Source: CAYNHQ01 sp964397255 (GTDB lineage: Bacteria; Bdellovibrionota_G; JALEGL01; DATDPG01). Taken from it: a DNA stretch of 64,000 nt. Shown piece by piece: positions 26,723 to 35,395 of this stretch. The notes under the pieces were generated by a model that did not search any database, was not told the DNA's origin, and saw only the letters and a list, made by a program, of their open reading frames with translations. Within the stretch, counting starts at the first letter, position 1, and each line of letters starts with the position of its first letter. The position numbers and the translations under genes were made by a program. The stretch lies in the NCBI GenBank assembly GCA_964397255.1, contig CAYNHQ010000003.1:229665-293664 (forward strand), in the 5' to 3' direction.

Positions 26723-28753
26723 ATGCAGCCCTACCGCTTCCCCCTCAAATTCGGAAAGTACCTGCTGACACGCCGTTTGGCTGTCGGTGGGATGGCGGAA
26801 GTCTTTAAAGCCAAAATCGTCGGGATTAAAGGTTTTGAAAAGACGGTTGCGGTAAAAAAAATCCTACCCGAATTCAACGAAGACGAAGATTTCGTTCAAA
26901 TGTTTGTGGATGAAGCTCGAATCTCTTCTTATCTCAACCATAACAACATCGTTCATGTATTCGATTTTGGTGTAGCGGAGGGCTCTTACTACATTGCGAT
27001 GGAGTATGTGGATGGACCCAATTTGAAAAATTTCATCCAGCGACTGCTGAAGCAAAAAGGATCCATTCCACGCAATCTGGCGCTTTATATCGTGTCGCAA
27101 ATCGCTCGTGGCCTTGAATACGCGCACACGGTGCGAATTGAAGGCCAAGATGTCCTCAACCTTGTTCATCGCGACATCAGTCCCCAAAACATTCTGGTTT
27201 CCCGGACGGGAGAGGTAAAAATTACTGATTTCGGAATCGCCAAAGCGGCGATCAAACTTTCCCGAACTCAGCCCGGGAAAATTCAGGGCAAATTCAGTTA
27301 TATGTCGCCTGAACAGGCGGCGGGAAAGTCTCTCGATCGACGTTCTGACATCTTTTCGCTGGGTATCATCACGTACGAGCTTTTGACAGGTACAAAGCTC
27401 TATGCATCGGAAGATACGCACAAACGATATGCCGAAGTTCGAGAAGCTCGATTCCCTCGCATCGGACAAGTACTCCCCGATTTGCCGGCGCAAATAGAGT
27501 CACTCGTTACGCGGATGCTGGAGAGAGAACCGAACGACCGGCCGCAAAGCGCGGCGGAAATTTTGTCCGAGCTGGGCGAATTTTTGAGCAATATTTCGAT
27601 TCAGGAGATCACCAATCAACTTGGGAGTCTTGTCGACGACATTTTCCCGCGGGAAGCCAGTGATTCCGATGCGCATCACCGAATTGAAGGAATCGATGGG
27701 AATTTTCCACCCTCTTCAAAGAAGGAGGAGGTGGATGCCGAGCCCCGCGAAATTACAAAATCGATTGATGAAGAACCGACGGTCAGAGGGGGGCCTCCTG
27801 TCAGTTTGCCCTTGGCCATCATGGCCCTTCTCGTCTCGCTTTCCGCCGTTGCCGCTCTGATTTTCTACCTCACCCGTACACCGCCGGCTCCACATGTCGT
27901 CGTGTCGGCAACTCCCACCCCGGAATCCCCTGCCGGAGAGGAAAGCACATCGGATAGTACGCCGCGAGCCGGACCGATCGATAGCGACCTACGCGCGGCG
28001 GCACAGGCGCGTGAGGCGGAGGTCAAAGCGAAAATGCGTAATCTTGAAGAGCAGCTGGCTGAAACGGAGCAGAAGGCCGAGGAAGCGGCAATAAAATTGA
28101 AGAGCGCGGAAGAAAAACTCAAGACGGTAAAAGTGGAAGCCCACCATGGCCCCTGCCCCGACGACATGATACTCATTCGTCAGGGAAATTTTCTTTTTGG
28201 ATCGGAGCGGTCTGATTCAGACCGGAATGACCTTGTGGAGCCGGAAGCTCATTCGATTTTCCTCCATAAATTTTGCGTTGATCAGTTCGAGTTTCCGAAC
28301 ATTCGAGGGAAAACACCGAAGGTGGCTCTAAATTGGAACGAAAGCCAAGCGGCCTGCGCGAAAGATGGAAAGCGGCTTTGCTCGCAGGAGGAATGGGAGC
28401 GAGCCTGCAAGGGGGCTCCCCAGGCAAAAGTAAATTTACGATATCCCTATGGCACGAGATACGACCGGAAAGCCTGCAATACTGAGAACGGAAACAACGA
28501 GAAGGAAGCTCTCAAACTCGTTCCTGCCGGAAGCATGGAACGATGCCATTCAGATGAGGGGGTATTCGATGCCAGCGGCAATGTCGACGAGTGGACCTCG
28601 GGCCTAGGTCAGTTTAGCGAACAGAGCCATGTGACACGCGGGGGCTCAAAGCTGCGCCCTGGCTGGGCGAGCCGATGCACATCCATCCGAGAACTTGCCG
28701 ATGACTCCAAAGAATCGGACGTCGGCTTCCGTTGCTGCAAAGATGCGTTATGA
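26723..28753 (+). CDS. Transmembrane Ser/Thr protein kinase with C-terminal FGE/SUMF1-like domain
   Basis: 676 residues. The kinase domain (about 10-285) has VAVKKI (ATP lysine), HRDISPQNIL (catalytic loop in the form common in Myxococcota), DFGIAK (metal Asp) and SPEQ. A single membrane helix lies near 355-378, then a Ser/Thr/Pro-rich and coiled-coil stretch (~395-460). From ~478 is a formylglycine-generating-enzyme-type domain (MILIRQGNFLFGS, EEWERAC, FDASGNVDEWTSG, GFRCC). The FGE fold would be periplasmic and more likely acts as a ligand-binding sensor than as an enzyme. The ABC substrate-binding gene starts 7 bases after it. Confidence 0.93.
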   Translation: MQPYRFPLKFGKYLLTRRLAVGGMAEVFKAKIVGIKGFEKTVAVKKILPEFNEDEDFVQMFVDEARISSYLNHNNIVHVFDFGVAEGSYYIAMEYVDGPNLKNFIQRLLKQKGSIPRNLALYIVSQIARGLEYAHTVRIEGQDVLNLVHRDISPQNILVSRTGEVKITDFGIAKAAIKLSRTQPGKIQGKFSYMSPEQAAGKSLDRRSDIFSLGIITYELLTGTKLYASEDTHKRYAEVREARFPRIGQVLPDLPAQIESLVTRMLEREPNDRPQSAAEILSELGEFLSNISIQEITNQLGSLVDDIFPREASDSDAHHRIEGIDGNFPPSSKKEEVDAEPREITKSIDEEPTVRGGPPVSLPLAIMALLVSLSAVAALIFYLTRTPPAPHVVVSATPTPESPAGEESTSDSTPRAGPIDSDLRAAAQAREAEVKAKMRNLEEQLAETEQKAEEAAIKLKSAEEKLKTVKVEAHHGPCPDDMILIRQGNFLFGSERSDSDRNDLVEPEAHSIFLHKFCVDQFEFPNIRGKTPKVALNWNESQAACAKDGKRLCSQEEWERACKGAPQAKVNLRYPYGTRYDRKACNTENGNNEKEALKLVPAGSMERCHSDEGVFDASGNVDEWTSGLGQFSEQSHVTRGGSKLRPGWASRCTSIRELADDSKESDVGFRCCKDAL

Positions 28754-28760
28754 TGTCCCG

Positions 28761-29681
28761 ATGATGTCGAAAGGTTTTTGGGCGTTTCTTTTTTTTCTTC
28801 TTCTTCAATCGTCTTCCTTTGGGGCCACTGTCGTGGTGATTCAGGGAAATAATACGACCTTCGGGAGGCGGTATTTTTGCGGATTTACGTCTGCAGCGAC
28901 GGAACGAATTTCGGCGTTTCAATACGAAGCGAAGAAAGAAGATGCGTTGATCTCACGCGTGAAGAAACTTGCTCCGGATTTGATTTTCACCCTGGGCGAA
29001 GCACCCGTGGAAAAATTGGTGGCTCTTTTGCCTTCTACACCGTTCTTAGTAGGGGGATTTCATTCGACCGGCCTGGCGAGCAAGCCGAATTTCGTGACCC
29101 TCGAGAAAGATCTTCCGATCGGCGCGGGTCTTACTCTCGCTCAGGCTCTCTTCCCGAACCGGAAGACCGTGGGAACCATTTACAATCCTGCCCAGTCGGC
29201 CGATACGTTTCAAACTCTAGTCACATTGACGGGAAAAATGGGGCTAAAGATCGCGTCGCTGAAAGTGGATTCGCCCAGCGATGTAAAAGCATTCATCAGC
29301 GCCTTTGCGGGAAAAGTTGATTTACTCTACTGGATTCGTGACTCGACAACTGCGACAGACACCGCTCTCGATGAAACATACAAATTCGCGCAGGCCAATA
29401 ACATCCCCGTGATCTCGACCGATCCTTCGCACTTGGAAAAAGGGGCTCTTCTGTCCATCGGTGTAGATCCATTCGCGATGGGAGAGGAAGCTTGGAAGAC
29501 GGCCCAAGTGATTTTGAAAGAGGGAAAAATTCCCAAAAAACCTGTCTCCGTTGGCCCGGGGCAAATGATGGTTTCCCTTTCGCTAGGGACGGCGAATCAT
29601 TTCGGCGTAGATACCGACACGCTCCAAAAATTCCTTCAAACTTCCATCAAAGAAAATTACAGCGTCAAAGTCTTACCGTAA
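28761..29681 (+). CDS. ABC transporter substrate-binding protein (ABC_sub_bind, PF04392 type)
   Basis: 306 residues from ATG 28761, chosen because the signal peptide (MMSKGFWAFLFFLLLQSSSFGA) begins there; earlier in-frame ATGs at 28695 and 28743 lie inside the kinase gene. The mature part has the two-lobe layout of the TrpX/ABC_sub_bind family: TLGEAPVEKL, GTIYNPAQSADTF, IPVISTDPSHLEKGALLSIGVDPFAMG. Such proteins bind aromatic amino acids, purines or other solutes. No permease or ATPase follows, so it may feed a sensor (the upstream kinase) instead of a transporter; this is inference. Confidence 0.85.
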   Translation: MMSKGFWAFLFFLLLQSSSFGATVVVIQGNNTTFGRRYFCGFTSAATERISAFQYEAKKEDALISRVKKLAPDLIFTLGEAPVEKLVALLPSTPFLVGGFHSTGLASKPNFVTLEKDLPIGAGLTLAQALFPNRKTVGTIYNPAQSADTFQTLVTLTGKMGLKIASLKVDSPSDVKAFISAFAGKVDLLYWIRDSTTATDTALDETYKFAQANNIPVISTDPSHLEKGALLSIGVDPFAMGEEAWKTAQVILKEGKIPKKPVSVGPGQMMVSLSLGTANHFGVDTDTLQKFLQTSIKENYSVKVLP

Positions 29682-29753
29682 GAATCACGACGTTTTCGGC
29701 AGGGGCCCCTTCTCGCTCAACCCGCTTCTTTCGGTCTCCGCGGGAATTGAGCA

Positions 29754-29783
29754 TTGACAGTCCAGATCAGACCAAACTATATT
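29754..29783 (+). promoter_or_regulatory. Promoter of the Phd-type antitoxin, leaderless arrangement
   Basis: Consensus TTGACA (29754-29759), 18-base spacer, TATATT (29778-29783). The antitoxin ATG is at 29790, 6 bases after the -10 hexamer, so transcription should begin at the start codon. No ribosome-binding site is seen. Confidence 0.65.
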
Positions 29784-29789
29784 TAATAA

Positions 29790-30029
29790 ATGAAAATTAT
29801 GAATATATCGGAGGCAAAGGCCCAGCTCTCCGCCCTGATCCGAAAGGTACTTGCGGGGCATGAGGTGGTTATAGGTCGCGCGGGAGAACCCCTCGCCAAG
29901 CTGGTAAAGTACGAATATGTGCGAGCAAATCGCCAGGCGGGAGCGCTTAAAGGAAAGATTCGAATCGCCGAAGATTTTGATGATCTGCCCAGAGACATAG
30001 CAACGGCGTTTGGAATGGAAGACGAGTGA
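29790..30029 (+). CDS. Phd/YefM-family antitoxin
   Basis: 79 residues. MNISEAKAQLSALIRKV and GHEVVIGRAGEPLAKLV are the DNA-binding N-terminal fold of Phd/YefM antitoxins. The C-terminal tail (DDLPRDIATAFGMEDE) is the usual toxin-binding segment of the VapC-partner type. It is intact. The toxin gene directly downstream has lost its 5' half. ATG at 29799 is an alternative start, but the promoter places +1 at 29790. Confidence 0.88.
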   Translation: MKIMNISEAKAQLSALIRKVLAGHEVVIGRAGEPLAKLVKYEYVRANRQAGALKGKIRIAEDFDDLPRDIATAFGMEDE

Positions 30030-30227
30030 ATCTTCTCCATCGAAGAGCAATCTTTCGAAAAACTCTCTTTAACACATGAACATGCCCACAAGGTGAGAGA
30101 GCTTCCCCCGATACACCGCGATCCGTTTGACCGAATGCTCGTGGCTCAGGCGCTATGCGAGAATCTTGTTCTCGCAACCCATGATCCAAACATTCAGAAA
30201 TACAAAGTTCCCCTCCTTCGTCATTGA
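30030..30227 (+). pseudogene. 5'-truncated PIN-domain (VapC) toxin remnant
   Basis: Directly after the antitoxin stop (30027-30029), and in the same frame, codons encode FEKLSLTHEHAHKVREL, then HRDPFDRML, LVLATHDPNI and YKVPLL before a TGA at 30225. This is the C-terminal half of a PIN toxin, with the DPFDR and THD acidic positions. The N-terminal half with the first catalytic Asp (usually a DTH motif) and the central Glu is absent, and there is no start codon. A deletion removing about 60 codons joined the antitoxin end to the toxin's middle. The product would be inactive as an RNase. Confidence 0.85.
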
Positions 30228-30298
30228 ATAGGTCCCGTCGCCGCTGGGGGAGTTCTCGTAAGCCAATTTCCGTCAGCCCGGCAAATGCCGTAGAACAT

Positions 30299-31654
30299 CT
30301 ACTTCCAAAGATCCTGCCACCAGGGGGGTGGGGGCTCCTTCTTTCCCATCTTTTTACGGATGTCGTTCACCTCCCAACCGGTGAGACTGGCCAGCGTCTG
30401 AGCTTCCTTTTCTTCTCTCTTTTTCAGATCTCGAAAGTAATCTTTTGCAGCTGCGCAGCTGGCCTCGCCCTGCCAAGGATGGCGAAGAACATATCTTCCC
30501 TGAAAGTTCTCCTGATCTTTCGTTTCTTGAAACATGAGATCTTCAGGAAAGGTGTCTTTTGTATACCGGACATGGAGCCGGGTAATCATGACTTGCGCCG
30601 GATTCCCTCCCCAGATCGGCGGACCCGGCCGGCGAAAAGGCATCGGGCGAGGACCCCCTGGCCGGTTCGTATCTTCCACCCAATAGACCCCGAGTTTCCG
30701 AAGCTCCTCATTGGATAGAGGATCTGCGGCGCAGGGATCACACCAGTTCATGTTCCAAAAATATTCCGTGAACACCACACGTTGATTTTCCTTTTTCACC
30801 TGTTCTGAAAACAGGGCCTTATAAAAGGTGGAGAAATCCTTTTTTACGAAAATCGGAATATCCATTCCGGTGGGAAGTTTGATCGCCCGGTAGTTCGTGG
30901 TTTCGACGCGCCCTCCCCTTGTCAAAACGTAGATCAAAAGATCTTGGCTCCCTTTTGAATTGATCATTCCAAGACGAATCGGAAGCATGAATTTAGGCGA
31001 TTCAAATGCAAACTGGATGGGCTGAAGGTAACTCACGCCAGTTTTGGCCTGCTCCGACAAATTTACTTTCGCGACAAAAAACTTCATGTCTTGCTTAATA
31101 TAGGGTTGAAGGGCTCTACTCGCCCCTTTGGGAATTTTGTATCCACTCTGAATCAACCAGGTCTCCAGCCCATCGGATTCCTTCGCCGAAAGAATCACGA
31201 TGTCGTATTCGCCAACGGTGTACGACGCTTCGACTTGGACACCTAAACTCTTCGAGGAGGCCGGCGCCACCGCCGATTTCATCATCATCATGCCTCCGCT
31301 CCGGCGAGCCTCGTCGTAAACTCGAGGCGCACAGGGGTCCTCATCAAAATATTCGACTAATCGGGGAGCGCTGTAAGCATCGATATGTTCAAAGAGAGCC
31401 TTGTCACCGATATGGATTTGATCTTTTTTCAAAACGGTCGGAACGGGAATGACCATGGCGAACTCTTTGAGCTCGCCCTTGTAATCATTCATCATACTTA
31501 AGACCGTCCGGTCCTCATCGTGAACCAGGACTACCTGCGAGGCTTCGTTGTATAGACTCGCATCAGCCTTCGCGACGTAAAAACCGCAAAATGCGTAGGT
31601 ATGTTCCCAAAAAAACGCGGCTAACGCGAAAACGAGAATCGGTCGGATCTTCAT
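30299..31654 (-). CDS. DUF2330-domain exported protein
   Basis: 451 residues from ATG 31654, chosen because it starts a signal peptide ([21 protein letters not shown]) and overlaps the upstream stop in ATGA; the frame extends further upstream without support. After the signal, CGFYVAKADASLYNEASQVVLVHD and EFAMVIPVPTVL match the start of DUF2330 proteins. A CDPCAADPLS cysteine pair in the C-terminal half is also usual. Function of the family is unknown. It is coupled to an RnfD-like membrane protein, suggesting an envelope redox or membrane-associated role. Confidence 0.88.
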   Translation of the reverse strand: MKIRPILVFALAAFFWEHTYAFCGFYVAKADASLYNEASQVVLVHDEDRTVLSMMNDYKGELKEFAMVIPVPTVLKKDQIHIGDKALFEHIDAYSAPRLVEYFDEDPCAPRVYDEARRSGGMMMMKSAVAPASSKSLGVQVEASYTVGEYDIVILSAKESDGLETWLIQSGYKIPKGASRALQPYIKQDMKFFVAKVNLSEQAKTGVSYLQPIQFAFESPKFMLPIRLGMINSKGSQDLLIYVLTRGGRVETTNYRAIKLPTGMDIPIFVKKDFSTFYKALFSEQVKKENQRVVFTEYFWNMNWCDPCAADPLSNEELRKLGVYWVEDTNRPGGPRPMPFRRPGPPIWGGNPAQVMITRLHVRYTKDTFPEDLMFQETKDQENFQGRYVLRHPWQGEASCAAAKDYFRDLKKREEKEAQTLASLTGWEVNDIRKKMGKKEPPPPWWQDLWK

Positions 31655-32523
31655 GTTTTTCTCCATTGAAACTTTTGAGCGGGCCAGACGATATCCCAAA
31701 GTGGCACGAACGGCGACGTAAGAAACAGAGCCCACAACAGGCCGTTGATTTTAAAAAAAACAAATTGCCAGACAAACGCTACTCCTGCGGTCACCATGGC
31801 ATGAAGAATTCGCCCCACTCGGTGATTGGGAATCGTCATCGGATCAGAGATCATAAAAAATGCAAAGAGGAGGAGCCCCCCATCTTGAAATCGATGGAAC
31901 CAAACCGGCCAGGGCTGACCGAGCCAGACCACGCGTAAGGCGACCAGCCCGAGATAGACCCCTAAAAACGCCCATGAAATGTCCGATCGATGGGCCCGAA
32001 AAACCACCACGCTACCTAATATGATCAGCCATCCGCTCAAGGCAATCTCCTGGCCCCACTGACCGGGGGAAATCCAGGCACCGGGGAAAAAAAGAATGGC
32101 CAGCATGGCGCCTAAGTTGGCCGGGTTAAAAATGTGTTTACCGTGAATCCGCAAAATAAACTTGGAAGCCATCGCCAGCGCCGCGACCAGGGGATGGACC
32201 CAAAAATTATCGGCACGAACGAGAAGCGAGACACCCAGACATGTAATGACCGCACTCTTAAACCCAGTCGTCCATCGGCCCATTCGGCGAAGAAAATAGG
32301 CCTGTGTGGCAAGTCCCCCCCCAATGGCCAGAGCGACTTGCATCGGCCGAAGGGAAAAATCACGCAGCAGTACACCCGCGGTCAAAAGAGCGATTTGAAA
32401 TACAATCTGATAAAACCGGGCGTCGGAAGCGTTTAGAATCTTTGACGCAACGCTGGGGGCATGTTTCCCTGAAGATAGGGTGGTTGGAAGGGTCAAAACG
32501 GGTCGTAGCGATAGTCGCATCAT
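31651..32523 (-). CDS. RnfD/NqrB-like membrane protein
   Basis: 290 residues with 8-9 hydrophobic helices. The pattern [12 protein letters not shown] and the [18 protein letters not shown] segment are those of the NQR2/RnfD/RnfE family, which carries covalent FMN and quinone sites in Na+-pumping complexes. No other Rnf or Nqr subunit gene is near, so this is a stand-alone member. The start (ATG 32523 or 32520) has GTATTT 6 bases upstream and ATGACA 17 bases before that, within the divergent glyQS start region. Coupled to the DUF2330 gene. Confidence 0.82.
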   Translation of the reverse strand: MMRLSLRPVLTLPTTLSSGKHAPSVASKILNASDARFYQIVFQIALLTAGVLLRDFSLRPMQVALAIGGGLATQAYFLRRMGRWTTGFKSAVITCLGVSLLVRADNFWVHPLVAALAMASKFILRIHGKHIFNPANLGAMLAILFFPGAWISPGQWGQEIALSGWLIILGSVVVFRAHRSDISWAFLGVYLGLVALRVVWLGQPWPVWFHRFQDGGLLLFAFFMISDPMTIPNHRVGRILHAMVTAGVAFVWQFVFFKINGLLWALFLTSPFVPLWDIVWPAQKFQWRKT

Positions 32524-32535
32524 GAGGAGAAATAC

Positions 32536-33837
32536 GTGAGCAAGGCACCGGATGTCATGGAAAAGTTGGTTTCACTTTGCAAACGACGGGGATTTATTTT
32601 TCCGTCCAGTGAAATCTACGGTGGAATCAATAGTTGCTATGACTATGGCCCCCTCGGAGTCGAACTGAAAAGGAAAGTAAAAGAGTACTGGTGGCGGACC
32701 ATGACGCAACTCCATGAGGATATCGAAGGTCTGGACGCATCTATATTAATGCACCCCAAAGTATGGGAAGCCTCGGGCCATGTCGCCGGATTCACCGATC
32801 CACTGGTGGATTGTAAAAAATGCAAGAGCCGCTTTCGAGCGGACCAAGTCACGTCCAAGGCCTGCCCAAAATGCGGCGGAGAACTGACCGAGGCACGACA
32901 GTTTAATCTCATGTTTAAAACTTTTATGGGTCCGGTCGAGAGTGAAGCGAACGTGGTCTACCTTCGCCCCGAAACCGCACAGGGAATTTACGTTAATTAC
33001 CAAAATGTTCTCACGGCCTCTCGACAAAAAGTTCCTTTCGGCATCGCTCAAATCGGCAAGGCGTTTCGAAATGAAATTACACCGGGAAACTTCACGTTCC
33101 GGATGCGCGAGTTCGAGCAAATGGAGATGCAATATTTTGTAAAACCGGGAACCGACAGCCAAACGTTTGAGCGCTGGAAAGAAGAACGGATCGGGTGGTA
33201 TCTCAAAATGGGGATTAAGAAGGAAAATCTCCGTTTCCACGAACACGACAAGAATGAACTCGCCCATTACGCAAAGGCTGCGTTCGATATTCAATATCAA
33301 TTTCCATTCGGCTGGAATGAACTGGAGGGGATTCATAATCGGAGCGACTTCGATCTCACACAACATCAAAAATTTTCGGGAAAAAATCTCCAGTATTTCG
33401 ATGAAACATCCAAAGAACGTTACCTTCCCTACATTATAGAAACATCGGCGGGATGCGATCGAACGATTCTTTGTGTGCTTTGTGACGCGTTCGAGGAAGA
33501 GGGAGAGCGAACCGTTTTACACTTTGCCCCCTTCTTGGCACCGATCCAGGTCGCGATTATGCCTTTGGTAAGCAAGGATGGCCTTCCTGAAATCGCACGA
33601 AAACTGCAAGCGGAGTTGCAGCCGCACTTTTCCGTCTTTTTCGATGAATCGGGATCGATCGGCCGACGATACCGTCGGCAAGACGAGGCGGGAACTCCTT
33701 TTTGTGTAACGATCGACGGAGAGACTCGGGAAAATGAAACGGTCACCCTGCGAGATCGCGATTCCATGAAACAGGACCGACTCAAAATGGGAGAACTCAA
33801 GAGTCTGCTTCAACAGAAACTAGCCATTCCCGGGTGA
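32536..33837 (+). CDS. glyQS: Glycyl-tRNA synthetase, alpha2 type
   Basis: 433 residues, class II dimeric Gly[30 protein letters not shown] (motif 1 area), the [12 protein letters not shown]...CPKCGG zinc insert, [38 protein letters not shown] (motif 2) and the C-terminal anticodon domain ([11 protein letters not shown]) are all present. It charges tRNA-Gly. The start is GTG with GAGGAGA 5 bases upstream, one of the clearest ribosome sites in the window. A Ser/Thr kinase gene begins 1 base after its stop, so the kinase is co-transcribed. Confidence 0.97.
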   Translation: MSKAPDVMEKLVSLCKRRGFIFPSSEIYGGINSCYDYGPLGVELKRKVKEYWWRTMTQLHEDIEGLDASILMHPKVWEASGHVAGFTDPLVDCKKCKSRFRADQVTSKACPKCGGELTEARQFNLMFKTFMGPVESEANVVYLRPETAQGIYVNYQNVLTASRQKVPFGIAQIGKAFRNEITPGNFTFRMREFEQMEMQYFVKPGTDSQTFERWKEERIGWYLKMGIKKENLRFHEHDKNELAHYAKAAFDIQYQFPFGWNELEGIHNRSDFDLTQHQKFSGKNLQYFDETSKERYLPYIIETSAGCDRTILCVLCDAFEEEGERTVLHFAPFLAPIQVAIMPLVSKDGLPEIARKLQAELQPHFSVFFDESGSIGRRYRRQDEAGTPFCVTIDGETRENETVTLRDRDSMKQDRLKMGELKSLLQQKLAIPG

Positions 33838-33838
33838 A

Positions 33839-35395
33839 ATGGCACAGCCGAAATCCCTTCGTGAAAGTGGCCCCTACCTCCTGATTTCCAAATTAGGAGA
33901 AGGGGGAATGGCCGAAGTCTTCAAGGCCGTGAAACAGGGGCCCGATGGCTTTGAAAAGCCGGTGGCGCTCAAACGAATCCTTCCTCATCTGGCGGACAAT
34001 GAATCTTTCATTCATATGCTTTCTGCGGAGGCCCGATTAGCTGCGAAGCTTGACCATCCCAATTTGGTTCATGTTTCGGACTTTTTCGCCCATGAAAATA
34101 CGTATCTCATCGCTCTCGAATATATCGCCGGGCACAATCTTCGAAGAGTGATGAATGATTACTCACGCACACAAAAAGGAACTCTGCCCTGGCAAGCCGC
34201 CATCCATTTGGTCACGGAAACGCTCAAAGGGCTCGACTTCGCTCACAAGCGAAAAGGCACGGATGGAAAACCTCTCGGCATCATCCATCGGGATGTCAGC
34301 CCTCAAAATGTTCTCATTTCTTACGATGGATTGGTAAAACTTTCCGATTTCGGGATCGCGCTGGCCAATATTGAACGGGACAAGACAGAATCGGGAGTCC
34401 TCAAAGGAAAACAACGCTATCTTTCACCGGAGCAACTTGAATCCAGAACGATCGATCACCGTTCCGACCTTTTTTCTGCTGCCGTCGTGCTCTATGAAAT
34501 GATTTGTGGAGTTCATCCCTTTGAAGCTCCCAACGATTTCGAAACGATGAAAAAAATCGTCCGCGGTGAATTCCGTCCTTCCATTGAAATTCGCCCCGAG
34601 CTATCGGGATCCATTCATCAGGCCATTTCACGAACTCTTCTAACTGACCCGAATCAACGTCCGGCTGATGCGGCGGAGTTTCGCTCGCTTCTCTTGAAGG
34701 AACAAGATCCTCATTGGCTTCAAACGGGAACCGAGGAAGTTTCTAAAATCATGTCGACCCTCTATCCCAAGGGCGCGGAACAAGACGAGGCTCCCATCGA
34801 GCGAACACCCATTCTTTCCCGTACGGGGACTCCCCTCCCTTTTCGGATTGAGCCGTCACAATCGCTGATTTCCGGTGTAGCAGAAGTTTCTCTTGGAAAA
34901 GTGCAACGAAAAGAAAATCCAAAAAAAGTTCGAGCCCCTTTTTGGATCGCGGGTGGAATAGCGCTCCTCGCAGGATTCGCCTCGGTTTCGTTCCTCCTCT
35001 TCCGCCCAAAAGAGGAGCCGCTTCCTCCCCCCCGCCATGCGGTGGTTACACCTCCGCCCATCCCCGTAGAGCAGGCGGTTGTGAGTCCACCCAATGCAGT
35101 AGAAGCCATCGAACCTCTGTCTCCCCTCGAAGAAGAAGCTCCCAAACGGGTGAAACCATCTCATGTTCCGCCCGCTCCTCCGGCCTTGGGCGAGCTCATC
35201 ATCGAAGGACCGAAAGGTGCATCCATTTTTATCAATGGTCGCCCCGTCGGAAAACTCCCATTTCCCACGCGCAATCTTAAACCGGGAATTTACAATGTTC
35301 TTGTGGCCATGCCGAATCAGCGAACCCCGCCCAAAATGACACGGGCCCAAATTCGTCCCGGATCAAAAACCGTCGTCCGCTGGAAACAGAATTAG
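33839..35395 (+). CDS. Transmembrane Ser/Thr protein kinase with PEGA domain
   Basis: 518 residues. Kinase domain ~15-285 with GEGGMAEVF (glycine loop), VALKRI, HRDVSPQNVL, DFGIAL and SPEQ. A membrane helix lies at ~365-387, then a proline-rich linker (~390-445). The C-terminal GELIIEGPKGASIFINGRPVG...L-P-G-Y-V pattern is a PEGA domain, a periplasmic surface-layer or ligand-binding repeat. It is the second kinase of this architecture type in the window. Genes for a membrane metallopeptidase and a metallopeptidase lipoprotein follow without gaps, suggesting kinase-controlled envelope processing (inference). Confidence 0.93.
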   Translation: MAQPKSLRESGPYLLISKLGEGGMAEVFKAVKQGPDGFEKPVALKRILPHLADNESFIHMLSAEARLAAKLDHPNLVHVSDFFAHENTYLIALEYIAGHNLRRVMNDYSRTQKGTLPWQAAIHLVTETLKGLDFAHKRKGTDGKPLGIIHRDVSPQNVLISYDGLVKLSDFGIALANIERDKTESGVLKGKQRYLSPEQLESRTIDHRSDLFSAAVVLYEMICGVHPFEAPNDFETMKKIVRGEFRPSIEIRPELSGSIHQAISRTLLTDPNQRPADAAEFRSLLLKEQDPHWLQTGTEEVSKIMSTLYPKGAEQDEAPIERTPILSRTGTPLPFRIEPSQSLISGVAEVSLGKVQRKENPKKVRAPFWIAGGIALLAGFASVSFLLFRPKEEPLPPPRHAVVTPPPIPVEQAVVSPPNAVEAIEPLSPLEEEAPKRVKPSHVPPAPPALGELIIEGPKGASIFINGRPVGKLPFPTRNLKPGIYNVLVAMPNQRTPPKMTRAQIRPGSKTVVRWKQN

